A stretch of 64,000 nucleotides of DNA, from positions 2,046,001 through 2,110,000 of the forward strand of contig NC_018518.1 of the NCBI RefSeq assembly GCF_000306945.1, given 5' to 3'. The notes under the pieces were generated by a model. That model saw nothing but the letters and a program-made list of their open reading frames with translations. It was not told where the DNA came from and searched no databases. How positions within the stretch are numbered: the stretch's first letter is position 1; every line of letters starts with the position of its first letter. The stretch is from Bordetella pertussis 18323. Its GTDB lineage: Bacteria > Pseudomonadota > Gammaproteobacteria > Burkholderiales > Burkholderiaceae_B. A program made the position numbers and the translations under genes. Shown here piece by piece: positions 43,818 to 53,305 of the stretch.

Positions 43818-46478
43818 TCAGGCATCCTCGTCGTCCAGGTGCAGGCGCAGGAACGGCATCGCGTCGCAGAACTTCAGGTCGTCCTGGCGCAGCGCCACGT
43901 TGGCCGCGTATCCATTGGCGTATTCGTCGGCCAGCATCTCGACCGCCGCGCGCCAGCGCTGCAGGATGCGCGGCCATGGCTGCCCCTCGAACGCCTTGCT
44001 CTGCTCGACCGGCGTGACGCCTTCGATGCCCAGGTCGTCGGCCGCCAGGCCTTGCGCGCTGACCTGGCGCGCATGGATCTGCGCCAGCATCAGTCCGGCC
44101 ACCTCGGTGTCCGCGCCATCGGCCAGTACCGAGGCGTAGAACGGCAATTGCAGGTTGACCGGGCGCGCCCGCGCCCAATCGGATTCGGGCCGGCCCGGCG
44201 CCGCGCCGGTCTTGTAGTCGACGATGAGCGCGCGGCCGTCGGCCAGGCGATCCATGCGGTCCAGCCGCACCTTGAGCGCCAGCGCGCCGCGCTGCCAGCT
44301 GTGCTCCTGTTCGATCTGCGCCACCTCGAACGGCTGGCGCTGCGCCTCGCTGTCGAACCAGTTGGCCAGCACCGCGGCCGCGCGCGCGCACTCGAGTTCG
44401 CGCAGCGCCGCCGGATAGCCGGCCAGTTCGGTACGCGCCGCCTCGCCGATGGCCTGCTCGACCAGCGCCGCCAGACGGCCTTCGGCCATCGCGGCGTGCA
44501 AGGCCTCCTGGTCGGGCAGCATGCGCCACACCAGTTCGAGCGCGCGGTGCAGGAACTGGCCGCGCACGCTGACCGTGGCCGCATCGGCATAGGGCGCCAT
44601 GGCGCGTCCGCCCAGGCGATGGCGCACGAAGGCCCACAGGGGATTGCGCGCCTGGGTATCCAGCACGTCCAGGCCGCCGCGGCTTTGCCGCTCGGCCTGC
44701 AGCGGCGGCCCCTGGCTGTCGTCCAGGATCTCCTGCTCCAGCGCGGCGACTTGCGCGTCGGTGCCGGGCTGCCAATCGGCCGGCGCCGCGCGCACGATCA
44801 GCGGCGAGGGCCGCAGCTCGCGCTCGCCATCCATGGCGGCGTGGCTGGCGATCATCTCCGGCGCGCAGCGGCGCAAGGCCATGAACATGCCTTCGGCCCA
44901 CTCGCGCTCGCGCTCGGGCGTGGCGCGCGGCGCGCCGACCTGGCGCAGCACGGCCAGCGGCAGCAGGGGATTGGGCTTGGGCGAGGCAGGCAGGACGTCG
45001 TCGGTCAGGCCCAGCACCCAGATGCCATCCCAGGCGCCGCCCTCGGCCTCGAGCAGGCCCAGCACGTCCAGCCGCGCCGACGGATCGCGCTGCGGCTGGA
45101 ACGAGCCGGCGCGCGCCGCGCTGGCCAGCAGGCGCACCGCGGCGCGCCCATCCAGGCGGCCGGCGGCCGGCGCCAGCGCCGTGAATTCGGCCAGCAGGTC
45201 GCCCAGCGCCCCCATGACCTGATAGGCCACGCTGTCGAGCGCGCGTTCGCCCGGAAAGCCCAGCGCCGTCAGCGCGGCCTTGAAGCGCGGCGCCCAGGCG
45301 TCGCAGGTATCGCTGCGCTGGCCGGCTTGCCAGATTGCCATGGCCTGCGACCACCCCTCGGCCAGGCGCGGGCACTCCTCCAGGCCGCGCTGCCAGTCGG
45401 CCGGCCCCACATGGGCCAGCGCCTGGCGGCGCCAGCGCGCATCGAGCGCCGCATGGCGCGGCCCTTCCTGCAGGTCGCCGGCGCAATGGCCGGCCAGCAG
45501 GGCCGCGCCGAACAGCGCGGGCTCGCCCGCGCCGCACGCGGCCACCTCGGCCAGCAGCGCCAGCCAGGCCAGGGCGGCGCGCACCGCCGGCCACTCGTCC
45601 AGCGCCCGGCCCACCGCCACGTTGAAGGGCAAGGGCGCGTCCTGGCCGGCCAGCGCCTGGCCCAGCACGCGGCGCGCGAACGGCGCCTCGGCCTCCAGCT
45701 GCGGCGACACGATGGCGTAGCGGCCGCGCGGATCGGCGCGCAGGCGGTCGGCCGCCCAGCGCGCCGCCGCGCGCCATTCGGCGCCGCGATCGGCGGCCTC
45801 GAAGCGTTGCGGCCATGCCGGCTCGCGCACGGCGTCGCGCCACGCCACCACGTCGGCGCCGCCATCGGCCAGCGCGCGCAGCAGGCGTGCGAAGCGCGGC
45901 GAGATATCGACGAAGCCCGCCAGCGCCACGTGGCGCGGCGCGCGCAAGGCGCCCTGCCGCAGCGCCTCGAGCACGCGCTCGTAGCCCTGGTTGGCATCCT
46001 CGGCGTCCAGCTCGCCGAGCATGGCGCGATAGCGCGCGCGCCAGCGCGAAAACCCGCGGTACTCGTCGGTCTCGGCGCCGGCCGGCACATGCGCCTGCCA
46101 CTCGTCGACCAGCAGGTCCGCGTCCAGCGCCAGCCGCGCGGCCTGGTCGGCGTCCAGCAGCGCGCGATCGGCCTCTTCCAGGCGGATCGCCTCGCGCCAC
46201 ACCAATTGGGTCGCGAAGCTGGACAGACGGTAGGCCGGCACTTCGTAGCGCTCGTCGAACGCGAGCTCGGCGACGCAATCGGCCAGCCAGGCCGACAGCG
46301 GCATGATGCGCGGCAGCTCGCTGACCTGGCGTTCGCTGCTCAGCTGCGCGGCCAGGTCCAGCGTGAGCCGGCGCGAAAGCCGATTGTTGACGGTCAGCAC
46401 CAGCGTGTCGATCGCGGGCAGTTCGCCGAGATCGCGCAGCGTGCAGGATGGAAAATCAGTGCGGAAGTCGTCCGACAT
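43818..46478 (-). CDS. addB: AddB-type PD-(D/E)XK nuclease / DNA repair protein
   Basis: An 886-aa partner of AddA, of the group often called probable DNA repair protein (TIGR03623 type). The N-terminal half is a degenerate helicase fold (DTLVLTVNNRLSRRLTLDLA; WVLGLTDDVLPASPKPNPLLP). The C-terminal nuclease has KVRLDRMDRLADGRALIVDYKTG and QLPFYASVLAD, the Asp-x-DYKT and Q-x3-Y motifs. A conserved Walker A is not seen, as usual for AddB. It precedes addA by 12 bp and follows a 48-aa membrane peptide gene. Chi-like recognition in Bordetella cannot be judged here. Confidence 0.9.
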   Translation of the reverse strand: MSDDFRTDFPSCTLRDLGELPAIDTLVLTVNNRLSRRLTLDLAAQLSSERQVSELPRIMPLSAWLADCVAELAFDERYEVPAYRLSSFATQLVWREAIRLEEADRALLDADQAARLALDADLLVDEWQAHVPAGAETDEYRGFSRWRARYRAMLGELDAEDANQGYERVLEALRQGALRAPRHVALAGFVDISPRFARLLRALADGGADVVAWRDAVREPAWPQRFEAADRGAEWRAAARWAADRLRADPRGRYAIVSPQLEAEAPFARRVLGQALAGQDAPLPFNVAVGRALDEWPAVRAALAWLALLAEVAACGAGEPALFGAALLAGHCAGDLQEGPRHAALDARWRRQALAHVGPADWQRGLEECPRLAEGWSQAMAIWQAGQRSDTCDAWAPRFKAALTALGFPGERALDSVAYQVMGALGDLLAEFTALAPAAGRLDGRAAVRLLASAARAGSFQPQRDPSARLDVLGLLEAEGGAWDGIWVLGLTDDVLPASPKPNPLLPLAVLRQVGAPRATPEREREWAEGMFMALRRCAPEMIASHAAMDGERELRPSPLIVRAAPADWQPGTDAQVAALEQEILDDSQGPPLQAERQSRGGLDVLDTQARNPLWAFVRHRLGGRAMAPYADAATVSVRGQFLHRALELVWRMLPDQEALHAAMAEGRLAALVEQAIGEAARTELAGYPAALRELECARAAAVLANWFDSEAQRQPFEVAQIEQEHSWQRGALALKVRLDRMDRLADGRALIVDYKTGAAPGRPESDWARARPVNLQLPFYASVLADGADTEVAGLMLAQIHARQVSAQGLAADDLGIEGVTPVEQSKAFEGQPWPRILQRWRAAVEMLADEYANGYAANVALRQDDLKFCDAMPFLRLHLDDEDA

Positions 46479-46499
46479 GGGCCCAGGGCGGCGCGCGGC

Positions 46500-46646
46500 C
46501 TAGAAGCCGCACAGCGCGGCGATGTTTTCCCAGTTGATGGCCATGTCGGGGCTCAGGTAGCTCCAGAATCCCAGGGCCAGCACGGCCGACAGGACCAGCC
46601 AGCCGGCAATGCGCCAGCGGCGCGAAACAGAAACGGACGTAGGCAT
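46500..46646 (-). CDS. 48-aa single-pass membrane peptide
   Basis: ATG at 46646 encodes MPTSVSVSRRWRIAGWLVLS and on to YLSPDMAINWENIAALCGF. It has a basic cytoplasmic start, one hydrophobic helix (about residues 13-30) and a short outer tail. It sits alone between the MFS gene (35 bp upstream) and addB (21 bp downstream), all on the minus strand. The well-formed basic-hydrophobic-polar layout and the tight fit argue for a real gene. I do not recognise a family. Confidence 0.6.
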   Translation of the reverse strand: MPTSVSVSRRWRIAGWLVLSAVLALGFWSYLSPDMAINWENIAALCGF

Positions 46647-46681
46647 GGCGGCAGGCAGTACGGTTGCGGAAACTCCGTGGC

Positions 46682-47884
46682 TCAGGCGCGCGCCGCGGCG
46701 GGCTGCGCCAGCGGCTGCTCGCGCACCGGCAGGCACAGCAGCGCCGCGACGACCGCCAGCGCCACGCCCGTCCACCATACCAGATCGTAGTTGCCCGTGC
46801 GCGCATACACGGCCCCGCCCATCCACACGCCGATGAAGCTGCCGACCTGGTGGCCCAGGAAGGCGATGCCCGACAGCGTCGCCGCATAGCGCAGCCCGTA
46901 GATCTGGCCGATCAGGCCTTGCGTGAGCGGCACCGTGCCCAGCCAGAACAGGCCCATCCAGCCGGCGAACACATACAGCACCAGCGGCGTCAGCGGCACG
47001 GCCAGCAGCAACAGCATGCCGAAGGCGCGCAAACCGTAAATCGCGGCCAGCAGCAGGCGCTTGCTGTAGACCCCGCCCAGCTTGCCGGCATAGAACGAGC
47101 CGATCACGTTGCACAGGCCGATCAGCGCGATGGCGGTGGCGCCATGGCTGGCCTTCATGCCGGCGTCGACCACGTAGGCCGGCAGGTGCAGCGTGATGAA
47201 CGCGGTGTGAAAACCGCAGACGAAATAGCTCCACGACAGGAAGTGGAACGACGGATGCGCCATCGCCTGGCGCACCGCTGCGCCCAGCGATTGCTGCACG
47301 CCGCCGTGCACGCCGGGCTTGCCGCGCAGGAAATACGCCAGGGGCGCGCCCACGGCCACCAGCAGCGACAGCACCCACAACGCGCCGGGCCAGTCCAGCC
47401 CGGTAATCAGCTGCTGCCCGGCCGGCACCACCAGGAACTGGCCCAGCGAACCGCCTGCGCTGGCGATGCCCATGGCCGTGCTGCGATAGGCCGCCGGCAC
47501 CGAGCGCGCCACCACCGGCAGGATCACGGGGAAGGTGGTCCCCGCCTGGCCCAGCCCCACCAGCACCCCGGCCGTCAGGTACAGGGTGGCCTCGTCGGTG
47601 GCGAAACGCGTGCCTATCATGCCCAGCGCATACAGCACGGCGCCCAGCACGATGGTGCGGCCCGATCCGTAGCGGTCGGCCAGGATGCCCATGCCGATAC
47701 AGGCGGCGCCCCAGACCAGGTTCTGCAAGGCGAACGCCATCGAGAACACTTCGCGCCCCCAGCCGTGCGCCAGGTCCATGGGCTGCATGAACAACCCGAA
47801 CGTGGCGCGCACCCCCATGGCCAGCAGCACCACGCCGGTGCCGATGAACAGGATGCGCAGGGAGGGTTTCTCGGATGTTGACAT
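46682..47884 (-). CDS. major facilitator superfamily transporter
   Basis: A 400-aa inner-membrane protein with about 12 hydrophobic helices. The first helix TGVVLLAMGVRATFGLFMQPM and the loop GILADRYGSGRTIVLGAVLYA (MFS motif A between helices 2 and 3) identify the family; the general look is of the monocarboxylate/oxalate-formate antiporter group. Substrate unknown. The ATG at 47884 gives a normal N-terminus (MSTSEKPSLRILF). First gene of a minus-strand set leading into the 48-aa peptide and addB/addA; the link may be only positional. Confidence 0.9.
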   Translation of the reverse strand: MSTSEKPSLRILFIGTGVVLLAMGVRATFGLFMQPMDLAHGWGREVFSMAFALQNLVWGAACIGMGILADRYGSGRTIVLGAVLYALGMIGTRFATDEATLYLTAGVLVGLGQAGTTFPVILPVVARSVPAAYRSTAMGIASAGGSLGQFLVVPAGQQLITGLDWPGALWVLSLLVAVGAPLAYFLRGKPGVHGGVQQSLGAAVRQAMAHPSFHFLSWSYFVCGFHTAFITLHLPAYVVDAGMKASHGATAIALIGLCNVIGSFYAGKLGGVYSKRLLLAAIYGLRAFGMLLLLAVPLTPLVLYVFAGWMGLFWLGTVPLTQGLIGQIYGLRYAATLSGIAFLGHQVGSFIGVWMGGAVYARTGNYDLVWWTGVALAVVAALLCLPVREQPLAQPAAARA

Positions 47885-48130
47885 GGAACGTCGTCTGCCT
47901 TCGGAGGTAGTAATCGGTCACCCCGCGGCGGGGGCGGATCCGCGATCATATACAAATCCTCGCGATGCCATCGAGGAATACCCCGATACCGTCCGCCATC
48001 CGCACTGCTCGCCAGCCGTTTCGCCAGGCGCCGTGCGAGCGCCGGCTACGTCCGCCAAGGTGCTAGAATCCTGCTCGGCCGGCGCACCGATACGCGCACG
48101 CGCATCCGCGACCACGCACCGCCCGCCCGT

Positions 48131-48205
48131 CTCGCCGTAGTTAAATGGATATAACCGGCCCCTCCTAAGGGTCAATTGGTGGTTCGATTCCACCCGGCGA
48201 GGCCA
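48131..48205 (+). tRNA. tRNA-Arg (anticodon CCU)
   Basis: Cloverleaf: acceptor CTCGCCG (48131-48137) with CGGCGAG (48195-48201), discriminator G and an encoded CCA (48203-48205). The anticodon stem GGCCC/GGGTC surrounds loop CTCCTAA, anticodon CCU at 48164-48166. The T-arm is GTGG-TTCGATT-CCAC. It reads AGG codons. Confidence 0.97.
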
Positions 48206-48570
48206 GCCCCTTTTCCCGGCGTGCCTGTCCCGCATGAGGACAGGCGCCTGCCCGTGCGGGTGCCTGTCCCCGCTGGGACAGGCACACCGTCGTCTCCGTC
48301 CCCGCCGCGACCGGCACCTCCCGCGCCGCGCCGTTCAGCCGATTGCAGGGAAAACCGGTATACGCTGCGACCTCGGCGCGCGGCAATACTCCGCGGCCAG
48401 GATGGCCGGCAATACGTCCCTAAATTTAATTCACGCAAACTCTTGCGCATCAGTTCAAATTGCTGTTTAAGTTTGGCGCGTAACTCCCTAATTCACCTGG
48501 ATTTTTTCCGCCCCGACCAAATCCGGCGATTGCAACAATCCCATACAGCCAGACAAGGTTTGCTTACATC
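48206..48570. repeat. hairpin repeats and AT-rich leader before pbpG
   Basis: Gene-free interval after the tRNA. GCCTGTCC/GGACAGGC (48223-48245) and GTGCCTGTCCC/GGGACAGGCAC (48260-48285, 4-nt loop) are two members of the same hairpin family as at 40133 and 56352. They could end the tRNA transcript. From 48418 to 48560 the base composition turns AT-rich (TAAATTTAATTC, AATTGCTGTTTAAG), which probably holds the pbpG promoter. Confidence 0.7.
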
Positions 48571-49683
48571 ATGGCATTTCACTGGACGCGCGCGGTAGCG
48601 AGAGCATTGGCGCCCCTGGCGCTGGCGATAGGCGCGCTGCTTCCCTACGCCGCGCACGCCGCCAAAGCCGACCCGTGCAGGACCAACGCCAAGTCGGCCG
48701 CCTGCAAGTCCCAGCAGGCCAAGAAGGCCTCGGCCAAGAAAGCCCCCGCCAAGACCGCCTCCAGCAAGAAATCCGCCAGCACCGCCAAGAAGAAATCCGC
48801 CAACAGCAAGAAAACCGCCAGCGCCAAGAAGGGCAGCACGCGCAAATCGACCATCCGCGCCCGCACGCGCACCGCGCGCGCCAGCGCCGCGGCCACGGCC
48901 GCCATGCCGCCGGCGGCGGCCTCCCCGGCCGCCGAAGCGGCCGCGCTGCGTTCCAGCACCGCCTACGTACAGGACCTGGAAACCTCCACGGTGCTGTTCG
49001 CCAAGAACGAAAACGTGGTGCGCCCGATCGCCTCGATCTCCAAGCTGATGACGGCCCTGGTGGTGGTGGACGCCAACCTGCCGATGGACGAGATGATCGA
49101 GATCACCGACGATGATGTCGATACGCTCAAGCACACCACTTCGCGCCTGCGCGTGGGCACGGTGCTCAGCCGCGGCGACATGCTGCACCTGGCGCTGATG
49201 TCCTCGGAAAACCGCGCCGCCCACGCGCTGGGCCGCAACTATCCGGGCGGCATGCCGGCCTTCGTCGCCGCCATGAACGCCAAGGCGCGTTCGCTGGGCA
49301 TGCTGAACACGCGCTTCGTCGAGCCCACCGGCCTGTCCAGCGAGAACGTGTCCTCGCCGCGCGACCTGGCCCGCATGCTGCGCGCCGCCTCGCAGCGCCC
49401 GCTGATCCACCGCTATTCGACCGACACCGAGTACGAGGTCGAGATCAACAACCGCACCCAGACGTTCCGCAACACCAACCTGCTGGTGCGCAAGCCCGAC
49501 TGGGACATCAAGGTCTCGAAGACCGGCTTCATCAACGAGGCCGGCGAATGCCTGGTCATGCTGGCGCGCATCAATGGCCGCGACATGGCCATCGTGCTGC
49601 TGGATTCGCAAGGCAAGCTGTCGCGCATCGGCGATGCCGTGCGCATACGCCGCATCGTGCAAAACGATGTGGCGATGCTCTGA
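48571..49683 (+). CDS. pbpG: D-alanyl-D-alanine endopeptidase (PBP7 type)
   Basis: A 370-aa periplasmic serine peptidase of family S11 that trims peptidoglycan cross-links. Signal peptide to AHAAKA, then an unusual 90-residue Lys/Ala/Ser-rich linker (KKSASTAKKKSANSKKTASA), probably flexible and wall-binding by charge. The catalytic domain has SxxK as SISKLM, SxN as SSEN and KTG as KTGF. The ATG at 48571 directly begins the signal peptide. It is transcribed alone; its 3' neighbour is convergent. Confidence 0.92.
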   Translation: MAFHWTRAVARALAPLALAIGALLPYAAHAAKADPCRTNAKSAACKSQQAKKASAKKAPAKTASSKKSASTAKKKSANSKKTASAKKGSTRKSTIRARTRTARASAAATAAMPPAAASPAAEAAALRSSTAYVQDLETSTVLFAKNENVVRPIASISKLMTALVVVDANLPMDEMIEITDDDVDTLKHTTSRLRVGTVLSRGDMLHLALMSSENRAAHALGRNYPGGMPAFVAAMNAKARSLGMLNTRFVEPTGLSSENVSSPRDLARMLRAASQRPLIHRYSTDTEYEVEINNRTQTFRNTNLLVRKPDWDIKVSKTGFINEAGECLVMLARINGRDMAIVLLDSQGKLSRIGDAVRIRRIVQNDVAML

Positions 49684-49689
49684 ATACCG

Positions 49690-50058
49690 CTAGCCCAGCG
49701 GCCGGCTGTCGTAGAGGTTGGCGGGCAGGCCGCGCAATACGGCCTGCGCATCCAGCGACCGGATCGGCACCGTGGCATCGGCCGGAATGCGGCCCTCGGC
49801 CTGCAGCACCTGGTAGCGCAGGCAGCACACGCGCAGGAACGACGTGAAGTTGGCGGCCTCGCCGCGATACTGCACCAGTTCGTCGTACAGCCGCTCGATC
49901 AGCTGCGTGACGCGCATGCCGTCGCGCGCGGCGATTTCCTCCAGCACGTCCCAGAACAGTTGCTCCAGCCGCACGCTGGTGGCCACGCCGTGCAGGCGCA
50001 GCGAACGGGCCTGCACGGAATACGAGCGCTGGTTGGCGCGGATGAAGATTTCGCACAT
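49690..50058 (-). CDS. ribbon-helix-helix domain protein
   Basis: A 122-aa protein matching the RHH_4 ribbon-helix-helix group: SLRLHGVATSVRLEQLFWDVLEEIAARDGMRVTQLIERLYDEL, in which the first strand and two helices form the DNA-binding fold. The C-terminal half continues FTSFLRVCCLRYQVLQAEG. I chose the ATG at 50058 (MCEIFIRANQ) with GGGGA upstream. It could be a small regulator or a component of another system; the target is unknown. Convergent with pbpG, 6 bp apart. Confidence 0.8.
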   Translation of the reverse strand: MCEIFIRANQRSYSVQARSLRLHGVATSVRLEQLFWDVLEEIAARDGMRVTQLIERLYDELVQYRGEAANFTSFLRVCCLRYQVLQAEGRIPADATVPIRSLDAQAVLRGLPANLYDSRPLG

Positions 50059-50163
50059 GAGGATCCCCGGCACGCGGTTGGTGCATGACACCCCCACTGT
50101 ACGGCCAGCGGCCGGCAGGCGACAAGCGCGCGCCGGCCGGCGGCCGTACAGCCCGTATTGGGG

Positions 50164-50742
50164 TCAGTGCGAAATGCGGGTGCCCAGCACCGCCAGGAAC
50201 TGCGCCAGCCATGCCGGATGCGCGGGCCACGCCGGGGCGGTGACCAGGTTGCCGTCGGTATGGGCCTGGTCGATGCCGATCTCGGCGTAGGTCCCGCCGG
50301 CCAGCCGCACCTCGGGCGCGCAGGCCGGATAGGCCGAGCAGGTGCGCCCCTGCAGGATGCCCGCAGCCGCCAGCAATTGCGCGCCATGGCAGACGGCGGC
50401 GATGGGCTTGCCGGCCTGGTCGAAGTGGCGCACGATGTCCAGCACCCGCTCGTCCAGGCGCAGGTACTCGGGCGCCCTGCCCCCGGGAATCACCAACCCG
50501 TCGTAGTGCTGCGGCTCGACCTTGGCGAAGTCATGGTTGAGGGTGAAATTGTGGCCGCGCTTTTCGCTGTAGGTCTGCGCGCCCTCGAAGTCGTGGATGG
50601 CCGTGGCGACCGTGTCGCCCGCCTTCTTGTCGGGGCAGACGGCATGCACCGTGTGCCCGACCGCCAGCAGCGTCTGGAACGGCACCATGGTTTCATAGTC
50701 CTCGGCGTAATCGCCCACCAGCATCAGCAGCTTCTTGCTCAT
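50164..50742 (-). CDS. DJ-1/PfpI family protein
   Basis: A 192-aa protein of the class I glutamine-amidotransferase-like DJ-1/PfpI/YhbO superfamily. The nucleophile elbow is [14 protein letters not shown] (Cys-His), and the Glu partner lies in the N-terminal [13 protein letters not shown]. Members act as deglycases, chaperones or hydratases. The ATG at 50742 (MSKKLLML) has GGAG upstream; an upstream ATG at 50754 has no such site. It follows ybaK on the same strand at 117 bp. Confidence 0.88.
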   Translation of the reverse strand: MSKKLLMLVGDYAEDYETMVPFQTLLAVGHTVHAVCPDKKAGDTVATAIHDFEGAQTYSEKRGHNFTLNHDFAKVEPQHYDGLVIPGGRAPEYLRLDERVLDIVRHFDQAGKPIAAVCHGAQLLAAAGILQGRTCSAYPACAPEVRLAGGTYAEIGIDQAHTDGNLVTAPAWPAHPAWLAQFLAVLGTRISH

Positions 50743-50859
50743 CGTCGTCTCCATGGAAAGGAGCCGGCCGCCGTAACGCGCCGGCCTGGTCATGCGACGA
50801 TTGTGGACGCGCGCGCCGGCGCGGGTGGTAAGGGGATACCGCGCCCGGATGCGGCGCCG

Positions 50860-51348
50860 TTACGGCAAGGCCACCTGCACGGCGCGCGCGCCCAGCAGGT
50901 CGACCAGCGCCTGCGGCGCGATGCCGACCAGGTAGCCGCGGCGCCCGCCATTGACGTAGATCTGCGGAAAATCCAGCACGCTGGCCTCGACCCACACCGG
51001 CATGCGCTTGCGCGTGCCGAAGGGCGAGGTGCCGCCGACCTGGTAGCCGGAGTGGCGCTGCGCCACCTCGGGCTGGCATGGCGCGACCTTTTTCAGGCCG
51101 GCCTGGCGCTCCAGGTTCTTGGTGGACACCTCGCGATCGCCGTGCATCAGCACCACCAGCGGATGGCCGCCCTCGTCTTCCATGATGAGCGTCTTGACCA
51201 CGGCGTGCGGATCCAGGCCCAGCTGGCGCGCCGCCTCGCCGGCGCCGCCATGGTCGACGTAATCGTAGGTATGTTCGGTGAACGCCACCTTGCGCTGGCG
51301 CAGCAGCTGGGTGGCGGGCGTTTCGGAAACGTGGCGGTTCTTGCTCAT
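50860..51348 (-). CDS. ybaK: Cys-tRNA(Pro) deacylase YbaK/EbsC
   Basis: A 162-aa trans-editing enzyme that hydrolyses Cys mischarged on tRNA-Pro. Family motifs: TPATQLLRQRKVAFTEHTYDYV, PHAVVKTLIM (with the conserved Lys), DREVSTKNLE and GGTSPFGTRKRMPV (GxxSP and Thr/Lys). I chose MSKNRHVSE at 51348; the longer ORF reads into xerD. It begins 13 bp after the xerD stop and is likely co-transcribed with it. Confidence 0.93.
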   Translation of the reverse strand: MSKNRHVSETPATQLLRQRKVAFTEHTYDYVDHGGAGEAARQLGLDPHAVVKTLIMEDEGGHPLVVLMHGDREVSTKNLERQAGLKKVAPCQPEVAQRHSGYQVGGTSPFGTRKRMPVWVEASVLDFPQIYVNGGRRGYLVGIAPQALVDLLGARAVQVALP

Positions 51349-51361
51349 GGCGGATGGACGC

Positions 51362-52294
51362 TCAGGCGCGCGGATGATGGGCGGCATGCAGCGCCTTCAG
51401 GCGTTCGCGCGCCACATGCGTGTAGATCTGGGTGGTGGAAATGTCGGCATGGCCCAGCAGCATCTGCACCACGCGCAGGTCGGCGCCGTGATTGAGCAGA
51501 TGCGTGGCGAACGCATGGCGCAGCACGTGCGGCGACAGCGGCGCGTGGATATCGGCCGCCAGCGCGTATTTCTTGACGAGCTGCCAGAAGGCCTGGCGCG
51601 ACATCGGCTCGGCGCGCGCCGTCACGAACAGCGCATCGGCCACGCGCGCGCCCAGCAGCTCCGGGCGGGCGCTGCCGGCATAGCGCTCGATCCAGTGCGC
51701 GGCTTCCGCGCCCAGCGGCACCAGGCGGTCCTTGCCGCCCTTGCCCATGACGACCCGCACCACGCCTTCGTTGAGGCTGACGTCCAGCGCCTTGACCGAG
51801 ACCAGCTCGGACACCCGCAATCCGGTGGCGTACAGGGTTTCGAGCATGGCGCGATCGCGCAGGCCGCGCGCGGTGTCCAGGTCCGGCGCCTGCAGCAGCG
51901 CGTCGACCTGCGCCTCGGACAGGGTCTTGGGCAGGCGCGGCGGCTGCTTGGCGGTGACCAGCGTCAGGCAGGGATCGCTCGGGGTCAGGCGCTCGCGCAA
52001 TGCCCAAGCGTAGAAGCGCCGCAGCGCCGCCAGCCGCCGGTTGGCCGTGGTGGCGCGGCTTTCCGCGTGGCGCGCGGCGAACCAGGCCTCGATGTCGCCC
52101 TTGCCCGCCTCGCGCAGGCTGGCGCCGGTGGCCAGGCCCGGATGGCAGGCGAGGTTCTCCAGCCATTGCGCGAACGCGCTCAGGTCGCGCCGGTAGGCCG
52201 CCAGCGTGTTGGCGGCCAGGCCGTCCTCCAGCCAGACGGCATCGATGAAAGCGTCGAGGTCAGCCTGCGAGGCCAGCGGGGCGGAGGAACTCAT
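51362..52294 (-). CDS. xerD: site-specific tyrosine recombinase XerD
   Basis: A 310-aa recombinase that with XerC resolves chromosome dimers at dif. N-terminal SAM-like core-binding domain (FIDAVWLEDGLAANTLAAYRRDL). The catalytic domain has Arg in ATGLRVSELV, Lys in GKGGKDRLVPL, HxxR in LSPHVLRHAFATHLL, His in LLGHADISTTQIYTHV and the nucleophile Tyr in that last motif. Full family length. No dif site is seen in the window. Leads ybaK downstream. Confidence 0.96.
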   Translation of the reverse strand: MSSSAPLASQADLDAFIDAVWLEDGLAANTLAAYRRDLSAFAQWLENLACHPGLATGASLREAGKGDIEAWFAARHAESRATTANRRLAALRRFYAWALRERLTPSDPCLTLVTAKQPPRLPKTLSEAQVDALLQAPDLDTARGLRDRAMLETLYATGLRVSELVSVKALDVSLNEGVVRVVMGKGGKDRLVPLGAEAAHWIERYAGSARPELLGARVADALFVTARAEPMSRQAFWQLVKKYALAADIHAPLSPHVLRHAFATHLLNHGADLRVVQMLLGHADISTTQIYTHVARERLKALHAAHHPRA

Positions 52295-52331
52295 GGCGGC
52301 AGTGTACGCAGGGGCATCCTGGCCGGCGGCG

Positions 52332-53219
52332 TCATACCGCGCTCTTGAGCCACACCTCGAAGGCCTTGAGCGCGCCGGAGCGCTCGCTGCGCTGCGGATA
52401 GCCGAAGTAGTAGCCCTGGCTGACCGACAGCGCCTGCGGCACGGGCATCACCAGCGTGCCCGCGTCCAGCGCGTCCTGCACCAGGAAGCGCGGCATCAGC
52501 CCCACGCCCAGTCCGGCCTGCACCGCGGCCAGCATCATGGTGAACAGATCGTAGCGCGGGCCGCCGGCGGCCTGCGGCCCGTAGGCGTACTGGTTGGCGG
52601 CGTACCACTGGCACCAGGCGTCCGGGCGCGAATACAGGTACAGGTGCATCATGCCGCCCAGCGCGCCGTCGTCGCGCCCGGGCGCGCGCTCGGCCAGCTC
52701 CGGCGCGCACACCGGCACCAGCTCGCGCTCGGGAAACAGCAGCACCCCCTGCGTGCCCGGCCAGATGCCGTCGCCATGGTAGAGCGCGCCGTCGAAGGGC
52801 TGGTCCTTGAACTGGAACGGCAGCGTGCGCACCGACAGGCTGACGGTGATGTCGGGCTGGACGCGCTGGAAATCGGCCAGGCGGGGGATCAGCCAGGTGG
52901 TGGCCAGCGTGGGCACCACCGCGATGTGGATACTGCGGCCCATGCCCGTGCGGCTGACCAGCCCGAACGTGTCCTTCTCGATCTGGTCCAGGTGGTGGCG
53001 GATGCGGCCGGCATACTCGGCGCCGTGGTCGGTCAGCACGATGCGGCGGCGCACGCGCGTGAACAGCTGCACGCCCAGGCGGTCCTCCAGGCTGGCCACC
53101 TGGCGATAGACCGCGCTGTGCGTCAGCGACAGCTCTTCGGCGGCGCGCGAGAAGCTGCCCAGCCGCGCCGTGGCCTCGAAGGCCTGCAAGGCGCTCAAAT
53201 TAGGGATACCGTTACGCAT
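52332..53219 (-). CDS. LysR-family regulator (GcvA-like)
   Basis: A 295-aa factor with HTH LSALQAFEATARLGSFSRAAEELSLTHSAVYRQVASLEDRLG and a periplasmic-binding-protein-like effector domain (HIAVVPTLATTWLIPRLADF; MMLAAVQAGLGVGLMPRFL), typical of the GcvA branch. ATG at 53219 (MRNGIPNLSALQ). Divergent from the ThDP-enzyme/gcdH operon across 157 bp, which contains a symmetric repeat; it should regulate that operon and itself. Ligand unknown, plausibly an organic acid. Confidence 0.92.
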   Translation of the reverse strand: MRNGIPNLSALQAFEATARLGSFSRAAEELSLTHSAVYRQVASLEDRLGVQLFTRVRRRIVLTDHGAEYAGRIRHHLDQIEKDTFGLVSRTGMGRSIHIAVVPTLATTWLIPRLADFQRVQPDITVSLSVRTLPFQFKDQPFDGALYHGDGIWPGTQGVLLFPERELVPVCAPELAERAPGRDDGALGGMMHLYLYSRPDAWCQWYAANQYAYGPQAAGGPRYDLFTMMLAAVQAGLGVGLMPRFLVQDALDAGTLVMPVPQALSVSQGYYFGYPQRSERSGALKAFEVWLKSAV

Positions 53220-53305
53220 TGGGCTCTGTCCTGGAAGCCGGTCGCCGAAAAAGAGCGGCGCTTGGTGCAATGCAACACGCAACAACTTTCCGGCACGTCA
53301 ATAGA

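Noticed and set aside
39846..46790. A 2,314-residue open frame on the plus strand
   Set aside because: Antisense to addA, addB and the repeat region; Arg/Gln/His-rich and without motifs.
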